Counted from the stretch's first letter, positions 23,967 to 33,719 are shown. The stretch is 64,000 bases of DNA from Acrocarpospora phusangensis (GCF_016862995.1 NZ_BOOA01000005.1:1-64000); one strand, 5' to 3'. Made by a program: numbers and translations. The notes: generated by a model not told the origin, from the sequence alone.

Positions 23967-26900
23967 GTGGAATTCCACGTTCTCGGGACGCTCGGGGTCA
24001 CCCGCGACGGCCGGCTCGTCCCTGCCGGCGGGGCACCCAAACTCCAGCTCACCCTGGCCGCGCTGCTGTCCCGGGCGGGCAGCCCGGTGTCCACCGACTG
24101 GCTGGTCGCCGCCGTGTGGGGCGACCAGCCGCCCGCGTCCGCGCGGCGCAACATCCACCTCTACATCCACCAGCTGCGGCGGGCCTACGGGACGCATGTC
24201 GTGCCCGGCACGCCCGGCGGGTACACGATCGTCACCGGCGGGCTCGACGCGACCCGGTTCCGCGACCTCGCCGCGCGGGGAAGCGAAGCCCTGGACCGCG
24301 GAGACCTCGAAGCCGCCCGGGAACGGCTGCGCGCGGCGCTGGACCTGTGGCGGGGACCGGCGTTCGCGGAGTTCGGCGACTGCCCGCCCATCGCCGAGGA
24401 GGCCAGGCGGCTGGAGGAGGCGCGGCTCATCGCCCACGAGCGGCTGGCGGAGGCCGAACTCGGCCTCGGCCGGCACGCGGAGGTGGCCGCCGAACTGGCC
24501 GAGCTGACCCGGGAGCATCCCTACCGCGAGAGCCTGCGCGGCCACCTCATGCTCGCGCTGTACCGGTCCGGCCGCCAGGCCGAGGCGCTGGAGGTCTTCC
24601 GCCTCACCCGTGACCTGCTCAGCGCCCAGCTCGGCATCGAACCGGGCCCGACGCTCCAGCGGCTGCACGAGTCGATGCTCCGCGGCGAAGGCGACCTCGT
24701 CCCCGATCCGGCTCCGCCGCCCGACGAGTCGCCGTACCGGGGGCTGATGGCGTTCCAGCCGGAGGACGAAGGGTGGTTCTTCGGGCGGTCCGCGCTGATC
24801 GAGCGGCTCCGCGAACTCGCCGGCCGGCTGCCCGTGGTCGGCGTGCTGGGCGCCTCGGGCAGCGGGAAGTCCTCCCTCCTGCGGGCCGGCCTGCTGGGCG
24901 GCGCCTCCCGGGACCCCGGCACGGCGGCCATGATCATGACGCCGGGCGAGCATCCGCTGGACACGCTGGCCGACCTGGTGGCGAAGGCGTCCGGCGGGGA
25001 CGTGCCCGGGGAGCCCGCCACGCTCACCGCCGACGCCGTCAACCTCGGCCTGGAGGCCGTCCCGCAGGAACGCGTGCTCCTGGTGGTGGACCAGTTCGAG
25101 GAGATCTTCACGCTGTGCGCCGACGACGCGGAGCGCCGCCGGTTCGTCGAGATCCTGCTGAGCCTCGACCGCCGCGCCGTCCTGGTCCTCGGCGTACGGG
25201 CCGACTTCCTCGCCCACATCACCCGCTACCCCGCCCTGGTCGAAGCCCTCAGCGGCGAGGCGCAGCTGCTCGTCGGCCCGGTCTCGCCCGCCGGGCTGAA
25301 GGAGATCGTCGTCAGGCCGGCCGCCCAGGCGGGCGTCACCGTGGAACCCGACCTGCTGGCCACCGTGCTCGCCGACGCCGAGGAGGAGCCGGGCAGCCTG
25401 CCGCTGGTGTCGCACGCGCTGCTGGAGACCTGGCGCAACCGCGCGGGCCCGAGCCTCACGCTGGCCGCCTACCAGCGGGCCGGAGGGGTACGGGGAGCCA
25501 TCGCGCAGAGCGCGGAACGCGTCTACGGCGAACTCGCCCCCGCCGAGCGGCGGATCGCGCGCAGGATCTTCCTGAGGCTCACCGCGTTGGGCGACGGCAC
25601 CGAGGACACCCGGCGGCCCATCTCCCGGGCGGAACTCGCCGGGCTGGCCGGCCCCGAGGTCACCGACGGCGTGCTGGACCGGCTGGCGGACGCGCGGCTG
25701 GTCGTGCTCGCGGCGGAGACCGTGGACGTGGCGCACGAGGCGCTGATCCGGGCCTGGCCCCGGCTGCACGAGTGGCTCAGCGACGACCGCGAGGGCCTGT
25801 TCGCGCACCGGCGGCTCACCGAGGCCGCGCAGACCTGGCGGGAACTGGACCGGGACCCCGGAGCCCTGTACCGGGGCGCGCGGCTGCTCGCGGCGCGGAC
25901 CTGGGCGGAGGACCACCCGCAGGAGCTGAACCAGGCCGAGGAGGCGTTCCTGCGGGCCAGCCGGCAGCAGGAGGAGAGCGAACGCGCCGCCGGCCGGCGC
26001 CGTACCCGGCTGCTGCAACGGCTCCTGGCCGGGATGGTCGTGCTGTTCCTGCTCGCCCTGGCCGGTGGGGGAGTGGCCGTACGGGAAGGCAGGGAGGCCG
26101 GTCACCAGGAGTCGATCGCCGTCTCCCGGCAGCTGTCCCTGCAGGCGCGGTCGCTGCTCGCCACCGATCCCGACCTGGCGGGGCTGCTGGCGATCGCCGC
26201 GTACCGGCTCGATCCGGCGGCCGAGACGCGGGGGGCGCTGGTGAGCGTGTCGGCCGCGGCGCGCCGCCGGATCGAGCTCAACGCCGAAGGGCCCGAGATC
26301 TTCGGGGTGGCGTTCAGCCCGGACGGTTCGCGGCTGGCCTCGGCGGGCGGCGACGGGACGGTCGGGGTGTGGGATCTGCGCGGCCGTACGCGCGTGGCGG
26401 GGTTCGCCGAACCGGGGGCGGCCAGGGGTGTGGCGTTCAGCCGGGACGGCAGGCTGCTCGCGGCCGTCGTCAGGAAACCCGCGCTGGAGGCCAGCGAGGG
26501 CGTCGCCGTCGTGTGGGACCTGGAGTCGCGGCTGCCGGTGTTCCGGCGGCCGGGGGAGAGGTTCACCGACGCGATGGCGCTGAGCCCGGACGGGACGAAG
26601 GTCGCGGTCGGCGGCGGGAACGACATCCAGGTGTGGGATGTGCGCGGCGGGAGCGGCCGGACCCTGAAGGGACATCGGGAGCAGATCGCGGCGCTGGCGT
26701 TCGACCCCGGCGGCAGATTCCTGGTGTCGGCCACCGGCGGCTCCGAGAGGCCCCGCGTCTGGGACGCCGCCGCCGGGACCCAGGTCGCCGAGGTGCCCGC
26801 CGACCACGTCCACCGGCTCGGCTTCGACGCCGCGGAAGGCGTGCTCGCCACGGGCTCCGCCTACTACGGCGTACGGCTCTGGCGGATCGCCGCCGGCGGG

Positions 26901-28115
26901 GTGAAGCCGGTGGTCACGTTGCCGGAGCGTTCGCCGTACACGTGGGACATGTCCGCGCCCGCCGCCGGGCGGATCGCCGCCGCCGACGAGGACGGCCTGA
27001 TCACCGTCTGGGACACCGAGCGGCGGCAGTCGCTGGTGAGCTACCAGGACAGAAGCCGCACGGAGACGCTGTCGCTGGCGTTCAGCGCCGACGGGTCGAA
27101 ACTCGCCTCGGCCGGGTTCGGCCGCACCATCGTGGTCCGGGAGCACGCCGTCCCCCCGTTCAGCGGTCACAGCCTGGCCGTGAACGACGTCGAGATCAGC
27201 CCGGACGGCCGTCTCGTCGCCTCCGCGAGCAGCGACCGTACCGTCCGGTTGTGGGACGAGAGCGGCAATCTGGTCGCGACGCTCGGCGACCATCCGGACC
27301 ACGTCCGCGCCGTCGCCTTCAGCCCGGACGGCCGCCATCTCGCGACCATCACGCGCAGCCACACGCTGACCATCTGGGACGTGGCCACCCGGCGGAAGCT
27401 CGCGACGGCCGCCTACCAGGGGCTCGGCGCCTCCACCGACCTCGCCTTCGACCCGCGGGGGAGGTTCCTCACCGCGACCGCGCTCGGCCAGTTCCGCTGG
27501 GACGTCCGCGACATGGCGCACCCGGCCGGCGCGCGCGGTCCCGGGTACCTCGCCTCGGCGCTGGCGTACAGCCCCCGCGATCCGCTCATGGCGGCCACCA
27601 CCCCGTCCGGCGAACTCGTCATCTGGGACCTGGCGCTGGAGCGTGAGGTCCGCGTCCTCAGGGCCGGGCAGGGGTCGATCCTCGACGTCGCCTTCAGCCC
27701 GGACGGCGGCCTGATCGCCACCGCGGGAGCCGACCGGACCGTCAGGCTCTGGCACGCCGGGACCGGCGAGCCGTACGAGACGCTGACCGGGCACACCGCC
27801 GCCGTGCAGGTGCTCGCCTTCTCCCGCGACGGCCGCATGCTCGCCTCCGCGGGCGACGACCGCACCATCACGGTCTGGGACCTTCCGTCCGGACGGCCCG
27901 CTGCGACCCTCACCGGCCACACCGCCCCGATCAGAGGTCTCGCCTTCACCGTCGGCGGTGAACTGATCTCCGGGGGAGAGGACGGCAGGATCATCCACTG
28001 GCTCCTGAAGCCCGACCCGGTGATCCGCACGCTCTGCCAGGAGATCGGCCGCGACCTCACCCAGGAGGAGCGGGCCGCCTACCTCCCGGCCGCCGCCGAC
28101 CAGCGGATCTGCTGA
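23967..28115 (+). CDS. SARP/BTAD regulator fused to STAND NTPase and WD40 repeats
   Basis: A 1,382-residue multidomain signalling protein. Residues 1-90 are an OmpR-like winged helix (VLGTLGVTRDGRLVPAGG, RNIHLYIHQLRRAYG). Residues 95-245 are the bacterial transcriptional activation domain (BTAD). From about 252 there is an nSTAND1-type NTPase with Walker A GASGSGKSS near residue 297 and Walker B-like VLLVVDQFEEIF. A hydrophobic segment, MVVLFLLALAGGGVAV, lies around 685-705. From about 770 to 1365 are WD40 repeats with recurring AFSPDG and WD pairs, forming one or two propellers. The GTG start at 23967 follows GGGGGCGGA. The transmembrane segment would tether a DNA-binding protein to the membrane. 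AfsR-like control of development or secondary metabolism is typical of the family. Confidence 0.92.
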   Translation: MEFHVLGTLGVTRDGRLVPAGGAPKLQLTLAALLSRAGSPVSTDWLVAAVWGDQPPASARRNIHLYIHQLRRAYGTHVVPGTPGGYTIVTGGLDATRFRDLAARGSEALDRGDLEAARERLRAALDLWRGPAFAEFGDCPPIAEEARRLEEARLIAHERLAEAELGLGRHAEVAAELAELTREHPYRESLRGHLMLALYRSGRQAEALEVFRLTRDLLSAQLGIEPGPTLQRLHESMLRGEGDLVPDPAPPPDESPYRGLMAFQPEDEGWFFGRSALIERLRELAGRLPVVGVLGASGSGKSSLLRAGLLGGASRDPGTAAMIMTPGEHPLDTLADLVAKASGGDVPGEPATLTADAVNLGLEAVPQERVLLVVDQFEEIFTLCADDAERRRFVEILLSLDRRAVLVLGVRADFLAHITRYPALVEALSGEAQLLVGPVSPAGLKEIVVRPAAQAGVTVEPDLLATVLADAEEEPGSLPLVSHALLETWRNRAGPSLTLAAYQRAGGVRGAIAQSAERVYGELAPAERRIARRIFLRLTALGDGTEDTRRPISRAELAGLAGPEVTDGVLDRLADARLVVLAAETVDVAHEALIRAWPRLHEWLSDDREGLFAHRRLTEAAQTWRELDRDPGALYRGARLLAARTWAEDHPQELNQAEEAFLRASRQQEESERAAGRRRTRLLQRLLAGMVVLFLLALAGGGVAVREGREAGHQESIAVSRQLSLQARSLLATDPDLAGLLAIAAYRLDPAAETRGALVSVSAAARRRIELNAEGPEIFGVAFSPDGSRLASAGGDGTVGVWDLRGRTRVAGFAEPGAARGVAFSRDGRLLAAVVRKPALEASEGVAVVWDLESRLPVFRRPGERFTDAMALSPDGTKVAVGGGNDIQVWDVRGGSGRTLKGHREQIAALAFDPGGRFLVSATGGSERPRVWDAAAGTQVAEVPADHVHRLGFDAAEGVLATGSAYYGVRLWRIAAGGVKPVVTLPERSPYTWDMSAPAAGRIAAADEDGLITVWDTERRQSLVSYQDRSRTETLSLAFSADGSKLASAGFGRTIVVREHAVPPFSGHSLAVNDVEISPDGRLVASASSDRTVRLWDESGNLVATLGDHPDHVRAVAFSPDGRHLATITRSHTLTIWDVATRRKLATAAYQGLGASTDLAFDPRGRFLTATALGQFRWDVRDMAHPAGARGPGYLASALAYSPRDPLMAATTPSGELVIWDLALEREVRVLRAGQGSILDVAFSPDGGLIATAGADRTVRLWHAGTGEPYETLTGHTAAVQVLAFSRDGRMLASAGDDRTITVWDLPSGRPAATLTGHTAPIRGLAFTVGGELISGGEDGRIIHWLLKPDPVIRTLCQEIGRDLTQEERAAYLPAAADQRIC

Positions 28116-28141
28116 GGACCGCGAGCCGGCGCCCGGAAGCG

Positions 28142-28185
28142 GCGGCAAGGCCGCGTGACCCCGATCGGTCACGCGGCCTTGCCGC
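28142..28185. terminator. Perfect 19-bp bidirectional hairpin
   Basis: Arms 28142-28160 and 28167-28185 pair perfectly around a CCGATC loop, between two convergent genes whose stops lie at 28115 and 28218. It has no U-tract. It is the strongest hairpin in the window. Confidence 0.85.
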
Positions 28186-28217
28186 GTACTTCCGGGGTCG
28201 GCTCGGGACTCGCCCGA

Positions 28218-28592
28218 TCAGCGCCCGGCCGCGGTCAGTTCGGCACTCGTCTGACGGCCGGGAGCCGTCCCCGCGTTCTCTGCGCTCCCGAGGAGTCCAC
28301 GGCCCGCCAGCCGGCACGCGAGGCAGCGCCCGTGGCCGGTCATGGGGTCCTTCACCCGCCAGTCCCACTGCGCCGGGGGGCGCGGCCCGCTCGGCTTGCC
28401 CCAGCCTCTCAGGTGCAGCCACCAGGTGAGCAGCCCGGCGGCGGGGATCAAGCCGAGCCCGGCCCAGATCCCGGCGGGCCGGCCCGTGCACATGCTCACC
28501 CCCACCAGGGCGAACCCGGCCAGGGCGACGACGCAGCCGGCCCATCCGGCGACGGTGTGCCCCAGATCGACGTCGTCGTGCAACCCGCTCAT
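28218..28592 (-). CDS. HGxxPAAW-like small membrane protein
   Basis: A 124-residue integral membrane protein. After a short acidic N-terminus it has LGHTVAGW, a variant of the HGxxPAAW motif that names an actinobacterial family (DUF6704). Two transmembrane helices follow at about residues 16-36 (CVVALAGFALVGVSM) and 44-60 (AGLGLIPAAGLLTWWL). The C-terminal half is longer than in typical members and carries GRCLACRLAGRG, a possible cysteine pair. It is divergent from the MarR gene with the inverted-repeat operator between them, so it is probably MarR-controlled. Function unknown. Confidence 0.75.
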   Translation of the reverse strand: MSGLHDDVDLGHTVAGWAGCVVALAGFALVGVSMCTGRPAGIWAGLGLIPAAGLLTWWLHLRGWGKPSGPRPPAQWDWRVKDPMTGHGRCLACRLAGRGLLGSAENAGTAPGRQTSAELTAAGR

Positions 28593-28606
28593 CGTCTCTC
28601 CTCGTG

Positions 28607-28634
28607 AGATACTTAGCTCGCGTACTAATTATCT
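28607..28634. promoter_or_regulatory. Probable MarR operator
   Basis: AGATACTTAG (28607-28616) and CTAATTATCT (28625-28634) are inverted repeats matching at 9 of 10 positions, with an 8-bp spacer. The block is strikingly AT-rich against its surroundings. It sits in the 63-bp gap between the divergent membrane-protein and MarR genes. Confidence 0.7.
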
Positions 28635-28655
28635 TAGAGACTAAGAGGATTTCGC

Positions 28656-29129
28656 ATGGCAGGCAAGTCGCGTCCGGCCGCCTCCGCCGCCGAGGCGATC
28701 GCGGGCATGGACCAGCTCATCGCGCTCAGCCTCGTCGGCCAGCACGACGTCGCCCAGCGCCTCGGGCTGAACGTCACCGACCTGACCTGCCTCGGCCACA
28801 TCCTGGGCGCGGGAGACGACCCGATCAGCGCCGGGCAGCTCGCCGAGCGGGCCGACCTCACCACCGGCGCGGTGACCGGCGTGCTCAACCGCCTGGAGCA
28901 GGCCGGGTACGCCTTCCGGCAGGCCGACCCGTCCGACCGGCGGCGGGTGCGCGTCGTCGCCGACCCCACAGCGGCCGCCCGCGTCGCCGCCGTCTACGAA
29001 CCCCTCTACCGGCGGCTCGCGGAGCTGATGGCCGACTACACGCCGGACGAGATCGGCGTCCTGACCGACTGGTTCACCCGGGCGACCGCGCTCATGCGGA
29101 CGACCCTGCGGGAGATCCGGACATCCTGA
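28656..29129 (+). CDS. MarR family transcriptional regulator
   Basis: A 157-residue MarR protein. Helices from residue 17 (MDQLIALSLVGQHDVAQRLG) form the dimer and ligand region. The winged helix-turn-helix covers about 45-100, with ISAGQLAERADLTTGAVTGVLNRLEQAGY and the wing RQADPSDRRRVRV (family Asp-x-Arg). The ATG at 28656 follows AGAGGAT. Its operator-like repeat lies immediately upstream, so it should repress itself and the divergent HGxxPAAW-like gene. The ligand is unknown. Confidence 0.93.
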   Translation: MAGKSRPAASAAEAIAGMDQLIALSLVGQHDVAQRLGLNVTDLTCLGHILGAGDDPISAGQLAERADLTTGAVTGVLNRLEQAGYAFRQADPSDRRRVRVVADPTAAARVAAVYEPLYRRLAELMADYTPDEIGVLTDWFTRATALMRTTLREIRTS

Positions 29130-29218
29130 ACCGTCACAAAGTGGACGCCTGCTCGGTAGGTTAAATCTCGCCAAGCGGGCACTTGTCGTCCATCTCCTGA
29201 CAGATCGGATGTTTCCCA

Positions 29219-30139
29219 ATGAAGTTGGCAGTCGTCCTAGCAGGCTTCTTATCCGTGCTCCTCGCCGGTCCGGCCGTCGCGGCCGAGACGACCCCCGCGA
29301 GCACGTTCCCCACCGAGTTCTCCCTTCCGGACGGGTTCCAGCCGGAGGGCATCGCCATCGGGCGCGGCCCGGTCGCGTACTTCGGCTCCCGCGCGAGCGG
29401 CGCGATCTACCAGGCCGACCTGCGCATCGGCGAAGGCAAGATCATCAACCCGGGCCCGGGAACCCCGTCGCTCGGCCTCAAGATCGACGGGCGCGGGCGT
29501 CTCTTCGTCTCCGGCGGCACCGCCGGCAACGCCCGCGTGCTCGACGCGCGCAGCGGCGAGGTCCTGAAGAGCTACCAGCTCGCCTCCGGCGCCGCGTTCG
29601 TCAACGACGTCGCGCTCAGCCGCCACGCGGCGTACTTCACCGACTCGACCAACCCGGTGCTCTACAAGCTGCCGCTGGGACGGCACGGGACGCTGCCGGC
29701 CGAAGCGGTGAAGATCCCGCTGACCGGGGACATCGCCTACACGACCGGCATCAACGTCAACGGCATCGCCCCGGCGCCCGACGGCAGGTCCCTGCTCGTG
29801 ATCCAGTCGAACACCGGCAAGCTGTTCCGCGTCAACCCCAGGACCGGCGCAACCACCCTGGTGGACATCGGCACCGAGTCCCTGGCCAACGGCGACGGCC
29901 TGCTCCTCGAGGGCCGCACCCTGTACGTCGTGCAGAACCGGCTGAACACCGTGACCGTGCTGCACCTGGACCGCCACGCCCGGACCGGCAAGGTGGTACG
30001 CAAGCTGACCGACCCCCGCTTCGACGTGCCCACCACCATCGCGCCCTTCCGCGGCCGCCTCTACCTGCCCAACGCGCGCTTCACCACGACCCCGACGCCG
30101 ACCACTCCGTACACCGTGGTCGCGATCAAGCGCCGCTGA
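29219..30139 (+). CDS. Secreted SMP-30/gluconolactonase-like beta-propeller protein
   Basis: A 306-residue exported protein. The signal peptide is MKLAVVLAGFLSVLLAG with cleavage likely after AVAA. The mature part is a six-bladed propeller-like repeat set: FQPEGIAIGRGPVAYFGS, GRGRLFVSGGTAGNARVLDA, NDVALSRHAAYFTDS, VNGIAPAPDGRSLLVIQ and LANGDGLLLEGRTLYVVQ. These match the SMP-30 / lactonase superfamily. Catalytic metal residues are not obvious, so it could be a binding protein. The ribosome-binding site is weak. A 13-bp hairpin follows the stop. Confidence 0.82.
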   Translation: MKLAVVLAGFLSVLLAGPAVAAETTPASTFPTEFSLPDGFQPEGIAIGRGPVAYFGSRASGAIYQADLRIGEGKIINPGPGTPSLGLKIDGRGRLFVSGGTAGNARVLDARSGEVLKSYQLASGAAFVNDVALSRHAAYFTDSTNPVLYKLPLGRHGTLPAEAVKIPLTGDIAYTTGINVNGIAPAPDGRSLLVIQSNTGKLFRVNPRTGATTLVDIGTESLANGDGLLLEGRTLYVVQNRLNTVTVLHLDRHARTGKVVRKLTDPRFDVPTTIAPFRGRLYLPNARFTTTPTPTTPYTVVAIKRR

Positions 30140-30154
30140 TTCCCGGGACGCCGT

Positions 30155-30186
30155 GAACGGCACCGCCCACCGGGGCGGTGCCGTTC
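30155..30186 (+). terminator. 13-bp terminator hairpin
   Basis: GAACGGCACCGCC (30155-30167) pairs with GGCGGTGCCGTTC (30174-30186) around a 6-nt loop, 15 bp after the propeller protein's stop. Confidence 0.8.
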
Positions 30187-30326
30187 GGCGTTCATTGACA
30201 GGGCCTGTCGGTTGTGCAATGTCACACAGTAAAACCAAGGTGATGTCGAACCCATAAAGGGATCTTGCCGACTATACGGACGGTGCCGGAGATTGCGGAT
30301 GTTCTCCCAAGTCTCTGGAGGCTTCT

Positions 30327-32255
30327 GTGCCACCGTTACGAGCAGCCGTCATCGCCATGGGCCTGGTTCTGATCGGAGCCACCCCGGTGCAGGCGCTCAG
30401 CACGCCCACCATCACCGTCGTACAAGGGCGGACCCAGCCGGTCTTCTCCTACGCCGACGCCATCCGCGAACACGTCTACGTCGAGTCGACGGTCGACAGC
30501 GACTCCGACGGCCGGCTGGACCGGGTGCGGGTCGACATCATCAGGCCGGCCGGGTCGGGTCCCGGGCTCCGGGTGCCGTCGATCATCGACGAGAGCCCGT
30601 ACTACGACAACTCCGGCCGGGGCAACGAGGCCGAGCGGAAGGTCTACGACTCCGCCGGGAACCTCGCCAAGTTCCCGCTGTACTACGACAACTACTTCGT
30701 GCCCCGCGGGTACGCGGTGCTCAACGTCGACATGATCGGAACCACCCGCTCCGACGGCTGCCCCGACGTCGGCGGCAAGGCGGACGTGCTGGGCGGCAAG
30801 GCCGTCATCGACTGGCTGAACGGCCGCGCCAACGCCTACCGCGCCGACGGCACCCCGGTCTCCGCCGACTGGAGCACCGGCAAGGCCGGCATGATCGGCA
30901 AGTCGTACGACGGCACGCTGGCCAACGCGGTCGCGGCCACCGGCGTCGACGGCCTGACGACCATCGTCCCGATCTCCGCGATCAGCTCCTGGTACAAGTA
31001 CCAGCGCTCCAACGGCGTGATCTACAACTACGACTACATGTCGTTCCTAGCCAGGGCGGTCGACACCGACCCCATCGCCAAGTGCGCCGCCGTACGGGCC
31101 GGGCTGGACGCCCAGGACGGCGACGCCACCGGCAACTACAACGACTTCTGGGCCGAGCGCGACTACATCGACGGCACCCTGGGCGACGCCTCCCAGGTGC
31201 GGGCCAGCGTGTTCGCCGTGCACACGGTCAACGACCTGAACGTCAAGCCCGACCACTTCTCCACCTGGTGGGACGCGCTGGCCAAGAACGGCGTGCCCCG
31301 CAAGATCTGGGTCGGCCAGTACCAGCACGTGGATCCCTTCGACTTCGAGGGACGCCGGGACCAGTGGGTGGACACGCTGCACGCCTGGTTCGACTACTGG
31401 CTGCTGGGCGTCATGAACGACGTCATGAAGGAGCCCCGCGCCGACGTGCAGGTCGGCCCCACCCAGTGGATCACCCAGCGGGACTGGCCCGAGCCGGCCG
31501 CCTCGCCCCACCTCTTCCGCCCGGCCGCCGACGGCACGCTCGGCCTCGTCCAGGCGCAGAAGGGCGAGAAGGTGACCTTCACCGACATCCGCCAGTCGGA
31601 GAACACGATGGTCGCCAACGTCGGCACGCCGCAGGCGGGCCGGGTGGCCTTCACCACCGGCGAGCTGTCCCGGGACATCCGCCTGTCGGGCACGCCCGTG
31701 ATCAACCTGCGCGTGGCGCTCGACAAGCCGACCGCCAACCTGACCGCGCTCCTCGTGGACTTCGGGGACGACAACCGGATCGACTGGCGGCGCGGGCAGG
31801 GCATCACCAACCTGACCGAGGAGAGCTGCCACGGCGACGCCACCGCCGCCGACGACGGCTGCTACCGCAAGGTCGTGACGAACATGATCACCCGGCCGCT
31901 GGAGATCGTGGCCCGCGGCTGGATCGACGTGCAGAACCGCGACTCGCTGAGCGCGCCCTCCCCGCTGGCCGCCGGCACGTACGGCGAGGTCGAGTGGGAC
32001 ACCCTGCCCCAGGACTACGTCTTCAAGCAGGGCCACCGGATCGGCCTGGTGATCGCCGGGACCGACTCGACGTACAGCGGCGAGACGGCCACCGGGACGA
32101 ACGTCACCATCGACCTGCAGCGGAGCCGGGTGCGCATCCCGCTCGTGCTCGGCGCGGGCGAGGTGCTGAGCGACAGCGACGTCGCGGCGCGGCGCGGCCA
32201 GTGGGTCGGCCCCGGCGAGATCGAACTGCCGGTGCCGGACAACCGCCTCTTCTAG
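30327..32255 (+). CDS. Secreted CocE/NonD-type hydrolase (X-Pro dipeptidyl-peptidase S15 family)
   Basis: A 642-residue exported alpha/beta hydrolase. The signal peptide (MPPLRAAVIAMGLVLIGATP, then VQA) is followed by the S15 core. ESTVDSDSDGRLDRVRVDII opens the fold, and the nucleophile elbow MIGKSYDGTL holds the Ser. HTVNDLNVKPDHF holds a probable Asp region, and GQYQHVDPFDF the His. The C-terminal jelly roll (residues about 390-642) is typical of X-prolyl peptidases and cocaine-esterase-like enzymes. The GTG at 30327 has GGAGG at good spacing. It probably releases X-Pro dipeptides from extracellular protein; esterase activity is the alternative. Confidence 0.9.
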   Translation: MPPLRAAVIAMGLVLIGATPVQALSTPTITVVQGRTQPVFSYADAIREHVYVESTVDSDSDGRLDRVRVDIIRPAGSGPGLRVPSIIDESPYYDNSGRGNEAERKVYDSAGNLAKFPLYYDNYFVPRGYAVLNVDMIGTTRSDGCPDVGGKADVLGGKAVIDWLNGRANAYRADGTPVSADWSTGKAGMIGKSYDGTLANAVAATGVDGLTTIVPISAISSWYKYQRSNGVIYNYDYMSFLARAVDTDPIAKCAAVRAGLDAQDGDATGNYNDFWAERDYIDGTLGDASQVRASVFAVHTVNDLNVKPDHFSTWWDALAKNGVPRKIWVGQYQHVDPFDFEGRRDQWVDTLHAWFDYWLLGVMNDVMKEPRADVQVGPTQWITQRDWPEPAASPHLFRPAADGTLGLVQAQKGEKVTFTDIRQSENTMVANVGTPQAGRVAFTTGELSRDIRLSGTPVINLRVALDKPTANLTALLVDFGDDNRIDWRRGQGITNLTEESCHGDATAADDGCYRKVVTNMITRPLEIVARGWIDVQNRDSLSAPSPLAAGTYGEVEWDTLPQDYVFKQGHRIGLVIAGTDSTYSGETATGTNVTIDLQRSRVRIPLVLGAGEVLSDSDVAARRGQWVGPGEIELPVPDNRLF

Positions 32256-32266
32256 TACCGCTACCC

Positions 32267-32297
32267 GAGGGCCCGGCGGCATCCCCGCCGGGCCCTC
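32267..32297 (+). terminator. 13-bp terminator hairpin
   Basis: GAGGGCCCGGCGG (32267-32279) pairs with CCGCCGGGCCCTC (32285-32297) around CATCC, 12 bp after the CocE-type gene. Confidence 0.85.
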
Positions 32298-32339
32298 CCG
32301 CATTGTGCTCCGACCGCGTTTGTGCTCCCATCTAGCCGC

Positions 32340-33719
32340 ATGAAGGGCATCTCGCCGGCGCTCGCCATCGCCTGCACCCTCGCGCTGGCCGCCGCGTGCA
32401 CGTCCGGCGGCGACAGGACGGCCGAGGGCGGCGGAACGGAGCCGGGCGAGGTCCGGGTCATCGCCACCGGGCTGCGCGACCCGTACGAGATCGTCTGGGG
32501 CCCCGACGGGTACATCTGGGCCACGGAGAAGAGCGGCGGACGCGTCACGCGCGTCGACCCGGCGAACGGGCGGAAGACCGTCGCGCTCACCGTCGAGGAC
32601 GCCGTGCACACGCCGGGCGGCCAGGACGGCGTGCTCGGCCTGGCCCTCCACCCCGACCTGCTCACCGGGAAGGGCCGCGACTGGGTCTACGTGGCCCACA
32701 CCTACGCGGACGGCCGGGACCACCGCACGAAGATCGTCCGATACACATACGACCAGGCCGGACAGGTCCTGAAGAACCCGCGCGACATCCTCGCCGGCCT
32801 GGTCGCGGGCGTCGACCACCAGTCCGGCAAGCTCAGATTCGGCCCCGACGGCAAGCTCTACTACACGATCGGCGACCAGGGGGCCAACCAGTTCGCGCTC
32901 TACTGCGAGACCATCCGGGCCCAGACGCTCCCCACCGCCGCGCAGGTGGACGCCGGCGACTGGAGCGCCTACCAGGGCAAAGTCCTGCGCCTCGACCTCG
33001 ACGGCTCCGTCCCGGCCGACAACCCGGAGTTCGGCGGCGTACGCAGCCACGTCTACGCGGTGGGCTTCCGCAACGCCCAGGGCCTGGCCTTCACCCCTTC
33101 CGGCCTCCTGTACGGCACCGACCAGGGCCCCAAATCCGACGACGAGGTCAACCTCCTCCGCCCCGGCAAGAACTACGGCTGGCCGCACGTGGCCGGCTAC
33201 CGCGACGACAAGGCGTACGTGTACGCCCAGTGGGCCGAGGCGAAGAACGGCTGCGCGTCTGAAACGTTCAACGACTACGCCATTCCTTCGGACGTTCCGT
33301 ACGCGGAGGAGAGCGACTGGAACGACCCGGATTTCACGCCGCCGCTCGTCACCTTCGAGACCGTGGCGGACGACTTCGACTTCCAGGCCGACACCGACTG
33401 CGTCAACCCGGCGACGCAGTTCGTCTGCTGGCCCACGCTGGCCCTGTCGAGCCTGGAGGCCGGCCCGTCCGGGACGCTCCTGGCGACCTCCCTCAAGGAC
33501 GGCGCCGTCTACCGCATCCCGCTGACGTCCGGCGGCGAGAAGGCCGGGACCGCCGCCAGGATCGCCGACACCGTCAACCGCTACCGCGACACGGCCCTGG
33601 ACCCCGGCGGCGGGACCCTCTTCATCGCCACCGACAGCGCGGGCCTCACCCGCGACGAGAATGACTCGCCCACACCCGTGCTGAAGAACCCGGGCGCGAT
33701 CCTCGCCTACGAGCTCTGA
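32340..33719 (+). CDS. PQQ-dependent sugar dehydrogenase-like lipoprotein
   Basis: A 459-residue exported protein of the glucose/sorbosone dehydrogenase beta-propeller family (GSDH). The N-terminus MKGISPALAIACTLALAAAC carries a lipobox-like LAAAC, so membrane anchoring is likely. Propeller signatures are GLRDPYEIVWGPDGYIWATE, DGVLGLALHPD, HQSGKLRFGPDGKLYYTIGD, GLAFTPSGLLYGTDQGP and ELNLLRPGKNYGWP-like NLLRPGKNYGWPHV. There is no Shine-Dalgarno before ATG 32340 or the alternative GTG 32322, so it may be translated from a leaderless message. A second, much larger member of the family lies at 42004-45318. Confidence 0.87.
   Translation: MKGISPALAIACTLALAAACTSGGDRTAEGGGTEPGEVRVIATGLRDPYEIVWGPDGYIWATEKSGGRVTRVDPANGRKTVALTVEDAVHTPGGQDGVLGLALHPDLLTGKGRDWVYVAHTYADGRDHRTKIVRYTYDQAGQVLKNPRDILAGLVAGVDHQSGKLRFGPDGKLYYTIGDQGANQFALYCETIRAQTLPTAAQVDAGDWSAYQGKVLRLDLDGSVPADNPEFGGVRSHVYAVGFRNAQGLAFTPSGLLYGTDQGPKSDDEVNLLRPGKNYGWPHVAGYRDDKAYVYAQWAEAKNGCASETFNDYAIPSDVPYAEESDWNDPDFTPPLVTFETVADDFDFQADTDCVNPATQFVCWPTLALSSLEAGPSGTLLATSLKDGAVYRIPLTSGGEKAGTAARIADTVNRYRDTALDPGGGTLFIATDSAGLTRDENDSPTPVLKNPGAILAYEL

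Noticed and set aside
23967-28115. SARP-type regulator as evidence for an antibiotic gene cluster here
   Set aside because: No polyketide, peptide, terpene or other biosynthetic core gene is visible in the window.
23415-28172. A 1,585-codon open frame on the minus strand opposite the SARP-STAND-WD40 gene
   Set aside because: It is a high-GC shadow frame with Arg/Gly/Pro-rich sequence and no domain. The plus-strand gene has clear WD40 and NTPase motifs.
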